64,000 nt of DNA from Hominiventricola aquisgranensis (GTDB taxonomy: Bacteria; Bacillota; Clostridia; Lachnospirales; Lachnospiraceae): NCBI RefSeq assembly GCF_040096225.1, contig NZ_JBBMFC010000007.1, positions 62,001 to 126,000 on the forward strand, read 5' to 3'. The translations under genes and the position numbers were made by a program. The notes below the pieces were generated by a model. It was given only the letters and a program-made list of their open reading frames with translations. It ran no database searches and had not been told where the DNA came from. Shown piece by piece: positions 34,501 through 43,112 of the stretch. The number at the start of each line of letters is the position of its first letter. Position 1 is the first letter of the stretch.

Positions 34501-37500
34501 GCATCATCCCATGCCTCTGTATCAACAGATTCCATGCCGTCTCTGCGCACTCAGTATCAAGGCCGTCTGCATCCAGTTCAAAATAACAGTGCGTTGCAAC
34601 ATTCCCCAATTCATACAATCCGCTTCTGCCAAGCCAGTAAGCATACTGCACATCGGTTAATGGGAACGGATGATATGCTTCCTCCAGATTCGGTTTGATC
34701 TGCAGTGTATCTTCTTCTTTCTGTTCGGACTGTTCAATAGCTTTTGCCAGAGATTTTACGGTCAGATTTTCAAAAATCGTGCTGATCGTTATTTTGCAGC
34801 CGAAGGTTTTCTGTACTTCCGAGATCAACCTTGTGGCAATCAGCGAGTCTCCCCCAAGGCTAAAATAATTATCTTCAATTCCGATATTTTCATATCCAAA
34901 TAATTGTTTCCAGATATCTAAAAGCTTTTCTTCTGTTTCTGTCGTTGCCTTTGAAAATCGGATAACCGCAGTTTCTTCTTTAAAATCTTCCCGCAATTGC
35001 TTCCTGTTAATCTTCCCATTGGACAATGTTGGGAGCTGCTCCATGAAATGATAATTCTGTGGAACCATATACTCCGGCAGTTTTTCTGACAGATATTCCC
35101 TTAGTGCTCCATTATGATAGGACAGGACAGACGCCTGCTGTCTGCTGCAGCATATACATCTTCCATATCTCTCTGTCACAGCACAGTCTTCGCCCAATCC
35201 TGCCTCTGATAAACATTCTCTCCACAGCAGGCAATCCGGGGTAACCAGCCCTGCTTCTTTTCTCTTGTCCCGAATATCCGCAAAACCATTTTCCAAAAAA
35301 GCCGCTGTAAGTTCCTGAAGGTATGTCCTTACCACAAGGTCAGTCATCAGCAATATTCCGTTTGGCTTCAGTAATTCCGCTACTTTCTTTACCGCATCCG
35401 CAGCATCAATATTTCTATGTAAAGCATTTACCGATATCACAATGTCATAACTATGCAAGGACATCTGCTGCTTATCCATGCCTTCTTCCAGATTCAGCAT
35501 CTCAAACTCGACTCTCTCATATCCCGCAAGTTCTTTCTCTGCTTCCTGCAGAAAATATTTTGAAGAATCCGCATAAGTATAAGCCACGCTTACATCTTCC
35601 AGTGCATTCAAAAACTGTCTTGTAATTGCAGTGTCCCTTGTACCAATTTCTATAATCTGGAGTGGCTCTTTTCTGCGTTCTTCTGCCAGAAGCCTTAATC
35701 CCTGCACCAGTCTTTCCACTGTTTCCTCGCAGCCCGGAATCCTCCGAAGCAGCATATTCGGAGCCAAAGCCGGCTCTTTCTGGTAAAATACGTCCAGCGG
35801 AACTTCATTCCCAGTAACCATATGCTTCAGATACGGCTTCAGTTTATTAAAATACGTTTCCGTATCTCCAGCTTTTTCCGGTACAGCCACTTCCTTCCCG
35901 GTACGCGATAGTCTGCCGTCCTCTTCTCTCAGGATTCCTTCCTTCTTTAAAATTTCCAACCATCTTGCCACAGTATTCTTCTGTGTTTCCGTAATGCTCC
36001 CTTTTTCAAAAATTTCCTTCTGCGAAAGAACTTCCTTCTCTGATACAAAAATGCCTAACTCTATGAGTGTCTCCAGCATAAGCTGTACACATCTCTGGTC
36101 TGCATAGGCAAGGAAATTTTTGTATGCTGTCTTCCGTTCCTGCTGCATCTGCCAATTGCTGACATCATCCTTCAGTTCTTTCCAGCCCCCGCCAAAGATA
36201 TCTGTGCCGTACAAATACGTTGTAACTTTAGAATCTTCCTGTATCGGCGCTCCGATATAAGCAGCCAGCGTTTTATTGCCATGACCATCACTAACTGTAT
36301 CAACAACTGCATGAGCCACACCCGGAAACTCCTGAATCGCATGTTCAATTTCTCCCAATTCAATCCTGTGTCCACGGATCTTTACCTGATGATCTTTTCT
36401 TCCCAAAAATTCAATTATCTCATCATCCCAGATTCTTCCGAGATCACCGGTCCGATACCATCTTCCATACTGATCTGTGATAAATTTCTGCCCCGTAAGC
36501 GCAGAATCTCCCCTATATCCTTTTGCTACACCAAAACCGCCAATCCAGAGTTCGCCTTCTGCCCAGTAAGGGCAATCCCTTCCATACTCATCCACAACAC
36601 GATATGCCTGATATCTGAGTGGCTTTCCATAGGGAATAGATTTCCAGTTTTTCGGCATCGGCAGGGTAACATTCTGATAATTGGACCAGATACTTGCCTC
36701 TGTAGCTCCTCCCATAGCGACAAACTGGCAATCCTCTGTCCATGCCGCAACCCTCTGCGGGAGATCCATCCCAATCCAATCTCCGGAAAGCATAACCGCC
36801 CTGATCGGCAGTTTCTGTTTCATGGATTCCGCCCGTATCAAAAGCATATCCAGAAGCACCGGCACTGAATTCCAAACGGTAATCTGATATTTCAACACTT
36901 GTTCCAGCCAGTAATCCGCATTCCTTCTCTCCTGCTCTGGAAGCAATACCAATGTTCCTCCTGCGCCTAAAATTCCAAAAACATCATATACCGACAGGTC
37001 AAAATCCATAGCTGATACAGCCAGCGCCCGATCTGCACTTGTCACATGGTACTTTTCATTAATATCCTGAACCGTATTCCATGCGCTTTCATGCGCAATC
37101 TCTACACCCTTCGGAACACCTGTAGAGCCTGACGTCATGATGATATAGGCGCTGTCCTTCGGCGACACCTCTGGCAGTCTCACATTTTCCTGTCCCTCTT
37201 CCATACCTTCCATCACAAGGATTTCCGTACCTTCCGGCCAGTCCAGTTTTTCGGATAATTCCCGATTCGTGACCACATAGCGGACTCCCGTCTTCTCATG
37301 GATTAACGCTCTCCGATCTTTAGGCTGGCTTAAGCTGACCGGAAGGTATGAATTTCCGGAAAGCAAAATTCCTAATGCCGACTCGATCTGTTCTATCCCG
37401 CGCGGCAGGGTAAGTGCAACCGGGACGCCCTTAATATCCTTTTCTGAAATTCCTGCCGCCACTGCTGTTGCCCGTGCTTTTAATTCCCCATAGGATACCG

Positions 37501-39217
37501 ATCTTCCGCTTCCCGCATCAATAAGCGCAATATCTTCCGGGCAAACTTCCGCATGGTTCATAACAGCCCAATGCAGGCATTCCACACGCTCCGGCACTCC
37601 TGTACGCGCTGTATCTTCAATTTCTCTTTTTCTTTTTTCAGGAAGCACATCAAATCTCTGATTCCAGTCCTTCTTTCCCAATTCATGCAGAAGAATCTCA
37701 AAACTCTCCAACATATCCGGGATCATATTCTCCGGGAATAACTCATCCACGCTGTCCCATGTAAGCTGTACGCCATTTTCATCTTCATAACTCTGAAAAT
37801 CATTCCACACCTGCGGCGTCTGGGAAATCATATAGGAAAACTGCCCCAGTTCATTCCGGAACGTATCATTTACCAACGGCGTTCCCAGATTGCAGGCAAA
37901 AACAACCGGCGCCACTGCCGATGCGTCACCACACATCTGCGCAATGTCTCTCTGTACTTGCACGCCGGAATATGCCGTATACTTCATATCCTCATGAAGC
38001 TGCTTCTGAATCCTGTCCAACAATTCCGCAAAAGTCGGATTTTCTTCGCAGTTAATCTCCAGCAATAACAGAGTAGTAAAATCTGCTATTACTTCCTCTA
38101 ACCCCTGCTGCTCTGTTTTCCGGTTAAAAAACGGAATGTTAATAAGGAAACAATGATTCCTGCTCCATCGTTCCAGAACCACCGCATATGCAGTAAGAAG
38201 AACCATTGCCGGAGTTGTCTGGTATTTTTTTGCCCGCATTTGCAAATGATCCCATTCTTCCTTTTCGATTCTCACAATCCTGCGGTTGAACACCGTTTTT
38301 TCCACTTCTTGCGGACGTTTTGCCAATGGAAGGTCAGGGCCTTTTGGCAAATGCTCTAAACGATTCTTCCAGTATTTTTCTGCGTTTTTCCGTTCCTCCC
38401 CTTCTTCCTGTTTCTGCCGTTCTAGATAGGAAGCAAAATTCCACCCTTTTGATTCTTTCGGCAGGTTTTCCCCTCGGTAAGCAGATGCCAAATCCCTCAA
38501 TAATATCTGCAGACTCTGTACATCAGCAACCAAAAGTGCCATGTCCACATGAAGGCGTGCCTTATTTTCAGGAAAAAGCGTAAGCTCTATTCCTGCTACT
38601 TCGCCTTCCTCAATCTTTAACTTCCGATGGGATAAACGTTCTCTGACAGATACTGCCATTGCCTCTGCTTCCTCAGATGACATCCGGGAAAAATCATGAA
38701 CCTTTATTTTTTCACAATACGGCTTATCCAGGATTTTCTGTGTTCCATCATCCAAAAAGCAGGCGCGCAGCATAGGATGATGATACTGCAGTACATTCCA
38801 TGCTTTTTCCAGACGCTCCGGATCTATATTTCCCCCATCAAACTCTAAATACGCATGACAGTCTATTCCTCCAAGAGCCTGTTCTTCATCCCTGCCAACC
38901 CAATATGCATACTGTACGTCTGTTAAAGGAAACGGCTGTTTCATATCCTTTTCCGGCGTTATCTTAGATTCTTGCGCCCGTTTTTTGCCCGCTTTTTTCT
39001 TCATGCTGCGCTGGATCAGCGCCCACCAGCCTTCAAGGGTAGGATTTTCCATCAATGAACCGAATGAAACCTTAACCCCCTGTTTTCTCCACTGGTTTAC
39101 CAGACGCATGATTGTCAGGGATGAAAGCCCAAGCTCCAGCAGATTTTCGGAATCCCCCAAATCTCTGGCTACCGGCAGCTTTTGTTTGATCTGTTCCTTT
39201 ATCTCTATATATTCCAT
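31544..39217 (-). CDS. NRPS HMWP2/PchE-like: ArCP-Cy-A(E/MT-like)-PCP-Cy-A-PCP
   Basis: 2557 residues. Aryl carrier at 1-75 with LGLSSL (Ser33 carries the phosphopantetheine). Cy1 about 90-530 has ALLVADVQS, lacking the first Asp of DxxxxDxxS. A1 about 555-1010 (TSGSTGVPKG near 690, FDLSVYDVFG, GGATEASIWS) is interrupted by a degenerate methyltransferase-like domain (EIGTRDT near 1189), as in the epimerising domain of PchE/HMWP2. PCP1 LGGDSL is near 1456. Cy2 has intact DNIIFDGWS near 1652. A2 is about 1985-2460 and PCP2 IGGNSI near 2517. It loads an aryl starter and adds two cyclised cysteines. Base composition drops sharply near 32.1-32.3 kb. Confidence 0.95.
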   Translation of the reverse strand: MEYIEIKEQIKQKLPVARDLGDSENLLELGLSSLTIMRLVNQWRKQGVKVSFGSLMENPTLEGWWALIQRSMKKKAGKKRAQESKITPEKDMKQPFPLTDVQYAYWVGRDEEQALGGIDCHAYLEFDGGNIDPERLEKAWNVLQYHHPMLRACFLDDGTQKILDKPYCEKIKVHDFSRMSSEEAEAMAVSVRERLSHRKLKIEEGEVAGIELTLFPENKARLHVDMALLVADVQSLQILLRDLASAYRGENLPKESKGWNFASYLERQKQEEGEERKNAEKYWKNRLEHLPKGPDLPLAKRPQEVEKTVFNRRIVRIEKEEWDHLQMRAKKYQTTPAMVLLTAYAVVLERWSRNHCFLINIPFFNRKTEQQGLEEVIADFTTLLLLEINCEENPTFAELLDRIQKQLHEDMKYTAYSGVQVQRDIAQMCGDASAVAPVVFACNLGTPLVNDTFRNELGQFSYMISQTPQVWNDFQSYEDENGVQLTWDSVDELFPENMIPDMLESFEILLHELGKKDWNQRFDVLPEKRKREIEDTARTGVPERVECLHWAVMNHAEVCPEDIALIDAGSGRSVSYGELKARATAVAAGISEKDIKGVPVALTLPRGIEQIESALGILLSGNSYLPVSLSQPKDRRALIHEKTGVRYVVTNRELSEKLDWPEGTEILVMEGMEEGQENVRLPEVSPKDSAYIIMTSGSTGVPKGVEIAHESAWNTVQDINEKYHVTSADRALAVSAMDFDLSVYDVFGILGAGGTLVLLPEQERRNADYWLEQVLKYQITVWNSVPVLLDMLLIRAESMKQKLPIRAVMLSGDWIGMDLPQRVAAWTEDCQFVAMGGATEASIWSNYQNVTLPMPKNWKSIPYGKPLRYQAYRVVDEYGRDCPYWAEGELWIGGFGVAKGYRGDSALTGQKFITDQYGRWYRTGDLGRIWDDEIIEFLGRKDHQVKIRGHRIELGEIEHAIQEFPGVAHAVVDTVSDGHGNKTLAAYIGAPIQEDSKVTTYLYGTDIFGGGWKELKDDVSNWQMQQERKTAYKNFLAYADQRCVQLMLETLIELGIFVSEKEVLSQKEIFEKGSITETQKNTVARWLEILKKEGILREEDGRLSRTGKEVAVPEKAGDTETYFNKLKPYLKHMVTGNEVPLDVFYQKEPALAPNMLLRRIPGCEETVERLVQGLRLLAEERRKEPLQIIEIGTRDTAITRQFLNALEDVSVAYTYADSSKYFLQEAEKELAGYERVEFEMLNLEEGMDKQQMSLHSYDIVISVNALHRNIDAADAVKKVAELLKPNGILLMTDLVVRTYLQELTAAFLENGFADIRDKRKEAGLVTPDCLLWRECLSEAGLGEDCAVTERYGRCICCSRQQASVLSYHNGALREYLSEKLPEYMVPQNYHFMEQLPTLSNGKINRKQLREDFKEETAVIRFSKATTETEEKLLDIWKQLFGYENIGIEDNYFSLGGDSLIATRLISEVQKTFGCKITISTIFENLTVKSLAKAIEQSEQKEEDTLQIKPNLEEAYHPFPLTDVQYAYWLGRSGLYELGNVATHCYFELDADGLDTECAETAWNLLIQRHGMMRVIIQPDGMQRILENTPQYHIDVTDIRQLEVTEKEKALDEKRAEMSHQVIQTDEWPLFDVRITKIEDQKHRIHISFDNIIFDGWSMFHLLNEWAEVYRNGKAEMPITLSFRDYVLGLEQIKSTSAYEKDKKYWEDRVETFADAPDLPLAKNESQITEQRFCRRSAKLSQKEWQSVKDAAGRLEVTPSVLLMSAYAETLRLWSGNKDFTLNLTQFDRKQLHPEVNNLVGDFTTLTLLEIKNAGNNFAERTKAIQKQLTEDLEHTAYGAVELERELKKKTGNMRGAIMPVVFTSGLGVEQWNEGKWLGKLNYNISQTPQVWLDHQVVEMDGCLCLFWDSVDELFYPGMLDEMFRAYTGLLHTLAVHPEIMQEKTASLVTAEISEKRRQANETAAEFEEKTLDGLFLEAADKFPDKEALVTCSRRMTYREIKEEAFYISGQLKSMGIKKEETVAVFMEKGWEQVVAVYGILFAGAAYLPIDIHNPRERVEKILRDSGTRIILVQNQAYDQDTEWLHEWDCISVSGLKTDSEYKAQENKAGDLAYVIYTSGTTGMPKGVMITHHNAVNTILDINARYQITEQDTAFGISNLHFDLSVYDVFGVLGAGGKLVLPDPEYGKDPAHWIHWLNHENITVWNSVPAFVEMLAEYEEYQRQVTSQSLRLVMMSGDWVPVSLPGRIRNLFQNVEIVALGGATEGSIWSNHFEIPEIVPEDWKSIPYGKPLANQKYYVLDQNMEDCPDWVPGTLYIAGDGVAQGYLNDNEKTEEKFVVLDRTGERLYCTGDVGRYWNEGNIEFLGRLDNQVKINGYRVELGEIEAALRRIQGITEAFVFFKRDNAIEDICAVLVEEKRYRDRIDKFYKEMLKKDLPIYMIPTEYIKTNAIPLNSNGKKDIHKILIVAEKNRKPIFKKNNNCKQLTQLQEQLLAIWREVLKIENIDINDNFFEIGGNSIQAIQITNQMTEKIGCFMDIGKLFEYPTISKIERYILEET

Positions 39218-39231
39218 GATTCTGTCTCCTT

Positions 39232-40821
39232 CTATTTTTCCTGCGCCATACGTTCTAATGCTTTCTTATCTATTTTTCCTACGCTGGTCAGCGGCCATGT
39301 CTCTACCCGTTCTATCTGATCCGGCATTTTATACGCCGCAACGCCTATTTCCCGCAGGAACCTGTGTATTTCCTGCAAATCGATCCCGGTTTCATCATCG
39401 GTCACAAGGAATGCACATATCCGGTTTCCAAGGGTTTCATCCGTAACGCCGACAACGGCTGCCTCTTTGATTTTCGAATGCCTGCAAAGATAAGCTTCAA
39501 TCTCTGAAGGCATGATCTTTTCTCCGGCGCGGTTAATCTGCTCTTTGATCCTCCCGCCCAAACGTAACCTTCCGTCTTTCGTCCACATAGCTTTATCGCC
39601 CGTCCGGTAAAATCCGTCCGACGTAAAGCTCTTTTTATTCGCTTCCTCCGCCATATAATAACCATCAATCGTATACGGGCCTCTGGATAATAATTCCCCA
39701 AAAACTCCTTCCGGTACGGCCTTATCTTCTTCATCCACAATCTTCACTTCATCCGCAGGAGACACCGGAGTTCCCTGGCATCTTGCGATCAGGGAACCTT
39801 CATCCTCCGGGCTAGTAAAGGACAGTAGCCCCTCCGCCGTACCAAATACCTGCATCAGTTTACACGGCCATTCTTCAATGATCTTATCCGCAAGGGAATC
39901 TTCCAGCATTGCGCCGCCCACCTGCAAAATCCGCAGGCTGGATATATCATAATCTTCATCCCATTCCAGCATTTCCATGCACACAGTAACCATAGCAGGA
40001 ACCAATGCCGTTATCGTGACACCTTCCTCTGTAATTGCGTCAAGGATATCATCCGGGCTGGTCGCAGACGCAAGCACAACTTTTCCTCCCACGTCCAGCG
40101 TGCCTAAAAGCCCCGGGCAGCATAACGGGAAATTATGAGCTACCGGAAGAGACGCCAGATAAACGTCACTGCTATCCAGACGGCATCTCTTCGCGGACAT
40201 GCGGGCATTATACATATAATCCGTATGGGTGCGCGGAATCAGTTTCGGAACCCCTGTCGTCCCGCCGGACAGCAAAAGCACCGCCGTTTCATACCCATCC
40301 ACAGCCGGAAATGCTCCATTTTCTCCATACGTTTCCGCAATCATTCCACTGATATCCCCGGATTCGCTATCTACAAATATATGCCGGATACATGAATATT
40401 TCTCTTTCATCGCATTTGCCATCGGCACATATGAAAATCCCAGATATTTCTCCACCACAATATAAGCGGCCGGCTTTGCCAGTTCAATAATTCCTTCCAG
40501 TTCCGCCTCCCTGTGGGCCGGCAGCATCATGATTGGCACCGCCCCAATCTTGGAAAGCGCAAAAAACACGATCACAAAAGAAATCCTGTTCGGAAGCTGC
40601 ACAAGCACTTTGTCTCCCTTTAAAATCCCTTTACGCAGAAAAGCTGCCGCAAGACAATCTGCTTTTTGCTTTAATTCCATATAACTGATCTCGTCTTCAC
40701 TGTCCGTGACCGCAATTCTTTCTCCATATTTTTCCGCCCACCTATCAAGCTGTTCTCCAAATCCACATCTCTCCCAGCCTTCCAGATTCTCATATTTGCT
40801 CATATCTTTCTTATAACCCAT
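39232..40821 (-). CDS. Aryl-AMP ligase (2,3-dihydroxybenzoate/salicylate type; DhbE/YbtE/PchD)
   Basis: 529 residues starting MGYKKDMSKYENLEGWERCG; ATG 40821 has GGAG upstream, and the 34 codons before it overlap the PPTase gene. The motif LLLSGGTTGVPKLIPRTHTDY is that of stand-alone aryl-acid adenylating enzymes (key segments SGGTTG and PRTHTDY). Length equals DhbE/EntE. It activates an aryl acid and loads the ArCP of the large NRPS encoded 14 nt downstream. No salicylate or DHB synthesis gene is in the window, so the starter must come from elsewhere. Confidence 0.93.
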   Translation of the reverse strand: MGYKKDMSKYENLEGWERCGFGEQLDRWAEKYGERIAVTDSEDEISYMELKQKADCLAAAFLRKGILKGDKVLVQLPNRISFVIVFFALSKIGAVPIMMLPAHREAELEGIIELAKPAAYIVVEKYLGFSYVPMANAMKEKYSCIRHIFVDSESGDISGMIAETYGENGAFPAVDGYETAVLLLSGGTTGVPKLIPRTHTDYMYNARMSAKRCRLDSSDVYLASLPVAHNFPLCCPGLLGTLDVGGKVVLASATSPDDILDAITEEGVTITALVPAMVTVCMEMLEWDEDYDISSLRILQVGGAMLEDSLADKIIEEWPCKLMQVFGTAEGLLSFTSPEDEGSLIARCQGTPVSPADEVKIVDEEDKAVPEGVFGELLSRGPYTIDGYYMAEEANKKSFTSDGFYRTGDKAMWTKDGRLRLGGRIKEQINRAGEKIMPSEIEAYLCRHSKIKEAAVVGVTDETLGNRICAFLVTDDETGIDLQEIHRFLREIGVAAYKMPDQIERVETWPLTSVGKIDKKALERMAQEK

Positions 40822-40822
40822 T

Positions 40823-41509
40823 TTATCTGTCTCCTTTCTTATGCGCCGCCACATACGCAGCATATCCTTTGATCCTGACCGGATACAGAAACCAGTCCTG
40901 ATCTTTCTTATCTTTTTCTGCAATTTTCTCGTTTCTGACAGAGAAGAAATCCATTCCTCTTCCTAATCCAATTCCAAGCGCCTTTACATATGCCTCTTTC
41001 GCCGCCCAGTACTGAAAAAACAGATCCGGTCCTTCATTTTTTACATCTTCCGCTTCTTCTGCAGTATAAAAATTTTCCGCTATCTCCCTATAGTCCGGGC
41101 ACTCTGCCATCTCCTGCACATCTACTCCGATATCCATTCCGACAGCGAATACCGCCAGTATGAATTCACCCGAGTGCGAAATGTTAAAATCCACTGTCCG
41201 CTTTCCCGCAATCTTTTTATGATAAGGCTTACCCAGTTCATTGACAGAAAAATCAATCGTTTCCATATCTAAGTATCTTTTTAAGAGGATCCGCACGACA
41301 ACCTTCCCGGCTATATAACGCATCCTGTCTTCAGGAAAACGGAATCTTCCGGCTTGCTCCAATTCCTGCCCACTCAGGATATATTCATGGTTCTTCCAGA
41401 AATCTGTCATTTCAGGCCAGCGGATACACCATATATGTATCTCATTTTCACGGATATAAAGTTTGTCTGCTGACAGAAATTCCTTTTCTCCGTATCGTTT
41501 AATCTCCAT
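40823..41509 (-). CDS. 4'-phosphopantetheinyl transferase, Sfp type
   Basis: A 228-residue protein with the Sfp-superfamily motifs: VDFNISHSGEFILAVFA, GVDVQEM and WAAKEAYVKALGIGL; Asp and Glu of GVDVQ and AAKEA bind magnesium. It converts the carrier domains of the neighbouring NRPSs to holo form. Its stop lies 1 nt before the aryl-AMP ligase start. A dedicated PPTase makes the locus less dependent on its host, fitting for a mobile pathway. Confidence 0.94.
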   Translation of the reverse strand: MEIKRYGEKEFLSADKLYIRENEIHIWCIRWPEMTDFWKNHEYILSGQELEQAGRFRFPEDRMRYIAGKVVVRILLKRYLDMETIDFSVNELGKPYHKKIAGKRTVDFNISHSGEFILAVFAVGMDIGVDVQEMAECPDYREIAENFYTAEEAEDVKNEGPDLFFQYWAAKEAYVKALGIGLGRGMDFFSVRNEKIAEKDKKDQDWFLYPVRIKGYAAYVAAHKKGDR

Positions 41510-41519
41510 TTTTCATTCT

Positions 41520-42245
41520 CTAAAGCAGTCTCATGACCTCACTTATTACTTCGTCTTCACAATCCCTCAGATAAAAATGTCCTCCCGGAAATATCCGGTA
41601 GTTAAAATCATTGTCCGTATACTTTCCCCATTCCAAGATCGCACTCTCATCCGCTTCGTCGTCCTTTTCTCCGCCAAATGCAGAGATAGGTGTATGCAGC
41701 ACTACTCCCGCTTTATCATAATACGTTTCATCCATGGTAAAATCCGCCCGCAGCATAGGCAGAAAGAAATCCAACAATTCCTGATTCTCTAGTATCTCTT
41801 TTGGCGTCCCTTCAAATCTTCCCAGTTCCCTCTTAAACGCTTCATCCGGAAGATGATAGATTGGATTTGGCTCCGGAATACTAGGAACCCGGCTGCCGGA
41901 AATAAACAGACATTTTGCAGTATATCCCGCTGCCTCCAACCGTTTTTCCAGCTCATAAGAGATCTTCCCACCCATACTGTGTCCCCATAAGGCATACGGT
42001 CCGTACACAACCTTTCTTACAGCCTCTTCCAGGTCATCTAACATAACCGACATATCTATATACGGTTTCTCCATGATCTGTTCTTCCCTTCCCGGAAGCT
42101 GAACTGGACATACCGTTACTTTCCCCTGCATCTTTTTCGCCCACTGGTTATAAGCAGAAGCACCGCCTCCCGCAAATGGCAGACAAAACAAGGTTATTTT
42201 CTCTTTACTAATATTTTCCGTATTTTTTATCAATTTCATATTCAC
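41520..42245 (-). CDS. Type II thioesterase (YbtT/PchC/GrsT family)
   Basis: 241 residues with LFCLPFAGGGASAYNQW at the N-terminus, nucleophile motif WGHSMGGKISYEL, a downstream Asp (GGEKDDEAD) and a final His in FPGGHFYLRD. It removes wrongly loaded groups from carrier proteins. Start is GTG 42245 (AGAGGA 8 nt before) or ATG 42239. It is the first biosynthetic gene after agrB, and its promoter region holds metal-box site C. Confidence 0.93.
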   Translation of the reverse strand: MNMKLIKNTENISKEKITLFCLPFAGGGASAYNQWAKKMQGKVTVCPVQLPGREEQIMEKPYIDMSVMLDDLEEAVRKVVYGPYALWGHSMGGKISYELEKRLEAAGYTAKCLFISGSRVPSIPEPNPIYHLPDEAFKRELGRFEGTPKEILENQELLDFFLPMLRADFTMDETYYDKAGVVLHTPISAFGGEKDDEADESAILEWGKYTDNDFNYRIFPGGHFYLRDCEDEVISEVMRLL

Positions 42246-42328
42246 TTTTATATTCCTCTGGCATAATGTTCTTTTTCTCTCTGTTTACCATCATTTTGTA
42301 ATATGTTTTTCTCAATCACTTCTTATTT

Positions 42329-42928
42329 CTACCTGTAATTAGTTACATCTAACTCTTTGTCAAAAAAATTTTTGATCCATCCCAATATCAAACCGGACGC
42401 CAAAACAATATGCGCTACCATAATCCCGTTTACGATCAGGGAATATCCAATCACAGAAAAAACACCTGCTATCGCGCATTCAATAACTAAAATTACCCTC
42501 GCGCGCATCCCATAAACTTTTTTCTCTTTCGCATCCAACTTCTTGCTGCTGGCATCTACCGGCGCCATGATAAATATAACGCCAACTGCGACAAACCATA
42601 TGATCCGCATTTGCCATATTACAGCCGGAGCAGACGCCAGATACAGACTGCATAGAAGGACAAGGATACCGGAAACAGCCATGCAGCCCCCTGCCTTTTC
42701 CAAATGAATCCCTCCGGCATACTGCCTTAAAACAGTAAAGGGCAATAAAAAGACTATCATCTCCATCCAATTCCCCGTTATGATGCCAAGTATGACGATG
42801 ATAAGGTATATTACCACCCTGCCCAGCAGTACGCCGTAAGCATATTCATACAGCCTGCGGTCTTTCTCTTCAAGAATCCCATTCCTGCTTTGTAGTTCAA
42901 AAAGCCGGCCAGCCATTTTTTTCCACAC
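42329..42928 (-). CDS. agrB: AgrB-like autoinducer peptide-processing membrane protease
   Basis: 199 residues, GTG start at 42928 sharing its G with the agrD stop (TAGTG). Five or six membrane helices. The catalytic pair is in RQYAGGIHLEKAGGCM: His and Cys seven residues apart, as His77/Cys84 in Staphylococcus AgrB. It cuts the AgrD C-terminal tail and forms the thiolactone. Encoded between the agr sensors and the biosynthetic operon; the 3' end contains metal-box site C. Confidence 0.93.
   Translation of the reverse strand: MWKKMAGRLFELQSRNGILEEKDRRLYEYAYGVLLGRVVIYLIIVILGIITGNWMEMIVFLLPFTVLRQYAGGIHLEKAGGCMAVSGILVLLCSLYLASAPAVIWQMRIIWFVAVGVIFIMAPVDASSKKLDAKEKKVYGMRARVILVIECAIAGVFSVIGYSLIVNGIMVAHIVLASGLILGWIKNFFDKELDVTNYR
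42339..42363 (-). promoter_or_regulatory. Putative biosynthetic-operon promoter with metal-box site C
   Basis: The minus strand has a perfect -35 TTGACA (42358-42363), followed by AGTTAG-ATGTAA-CTAATT (core TTAG-N6-CTAA at 42339-42352), with a weak -10 (TAATTA) 16 bp from the -35. It lies inside the last codons of agrB, about 95 bp before the thioesterase gene. The palindrome occupies the spacer, an ideal repression site. Confidence 0.62.
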
Positions 42929-43086
42929 TAGAATTTCCTCATTTTCTTAACTTCTTCCGGCTCATCTTCCTGATAGTACAGCCAGTTGCACGCCAGATTT
43001 GCCGTATACGCCGTCAAGCAGAGTGCAAGACAGTTTACAGCTCCAAGCAGTTTGATTCCCAGGTTTTTTCTGATTATTTTTTTCAT
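42928..43086 (-). CDS. agrD: AgrD-like cyclic lactone autoinducer peptide precursor
   Basis: 52 residues, too short for many ORF callers. AAGGAGG lies 10 nt before the ATG at 43086. The N-terminus MKKIIRKNLGIKLLGAVN is an amphipathic helix. A second part contains ANLACNWLYYQ. The C-terminus QEDEPEEVKKMRKF is the acidic tail removed by AgrB. The ring cysteine is most likely Cys33 of CNWLYY, giving a thiolactone of about five or six residues with Trp, Leu and Tyr. Other cysteines at 19 and 23 lie in the helix. The exact ends of the mature peptide are inferred. Confidence 0.88.
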   Translation of the reverse strand: MKKIIRKNLGIKLLGAVNCLALCLTAYTANLACNWLYYQEDEPEEVKKMRKF

Positions 43087-43112
43087 AGTTACAAAGCCTC
43101 CTTTTTTCCGAA

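Noticed and set aside
36281..36868. A 195-codon plus-strand frame within the large NRPS
   Set aside because: Antisense to the conserved A1 domain; no ribosome binding site and no motif.
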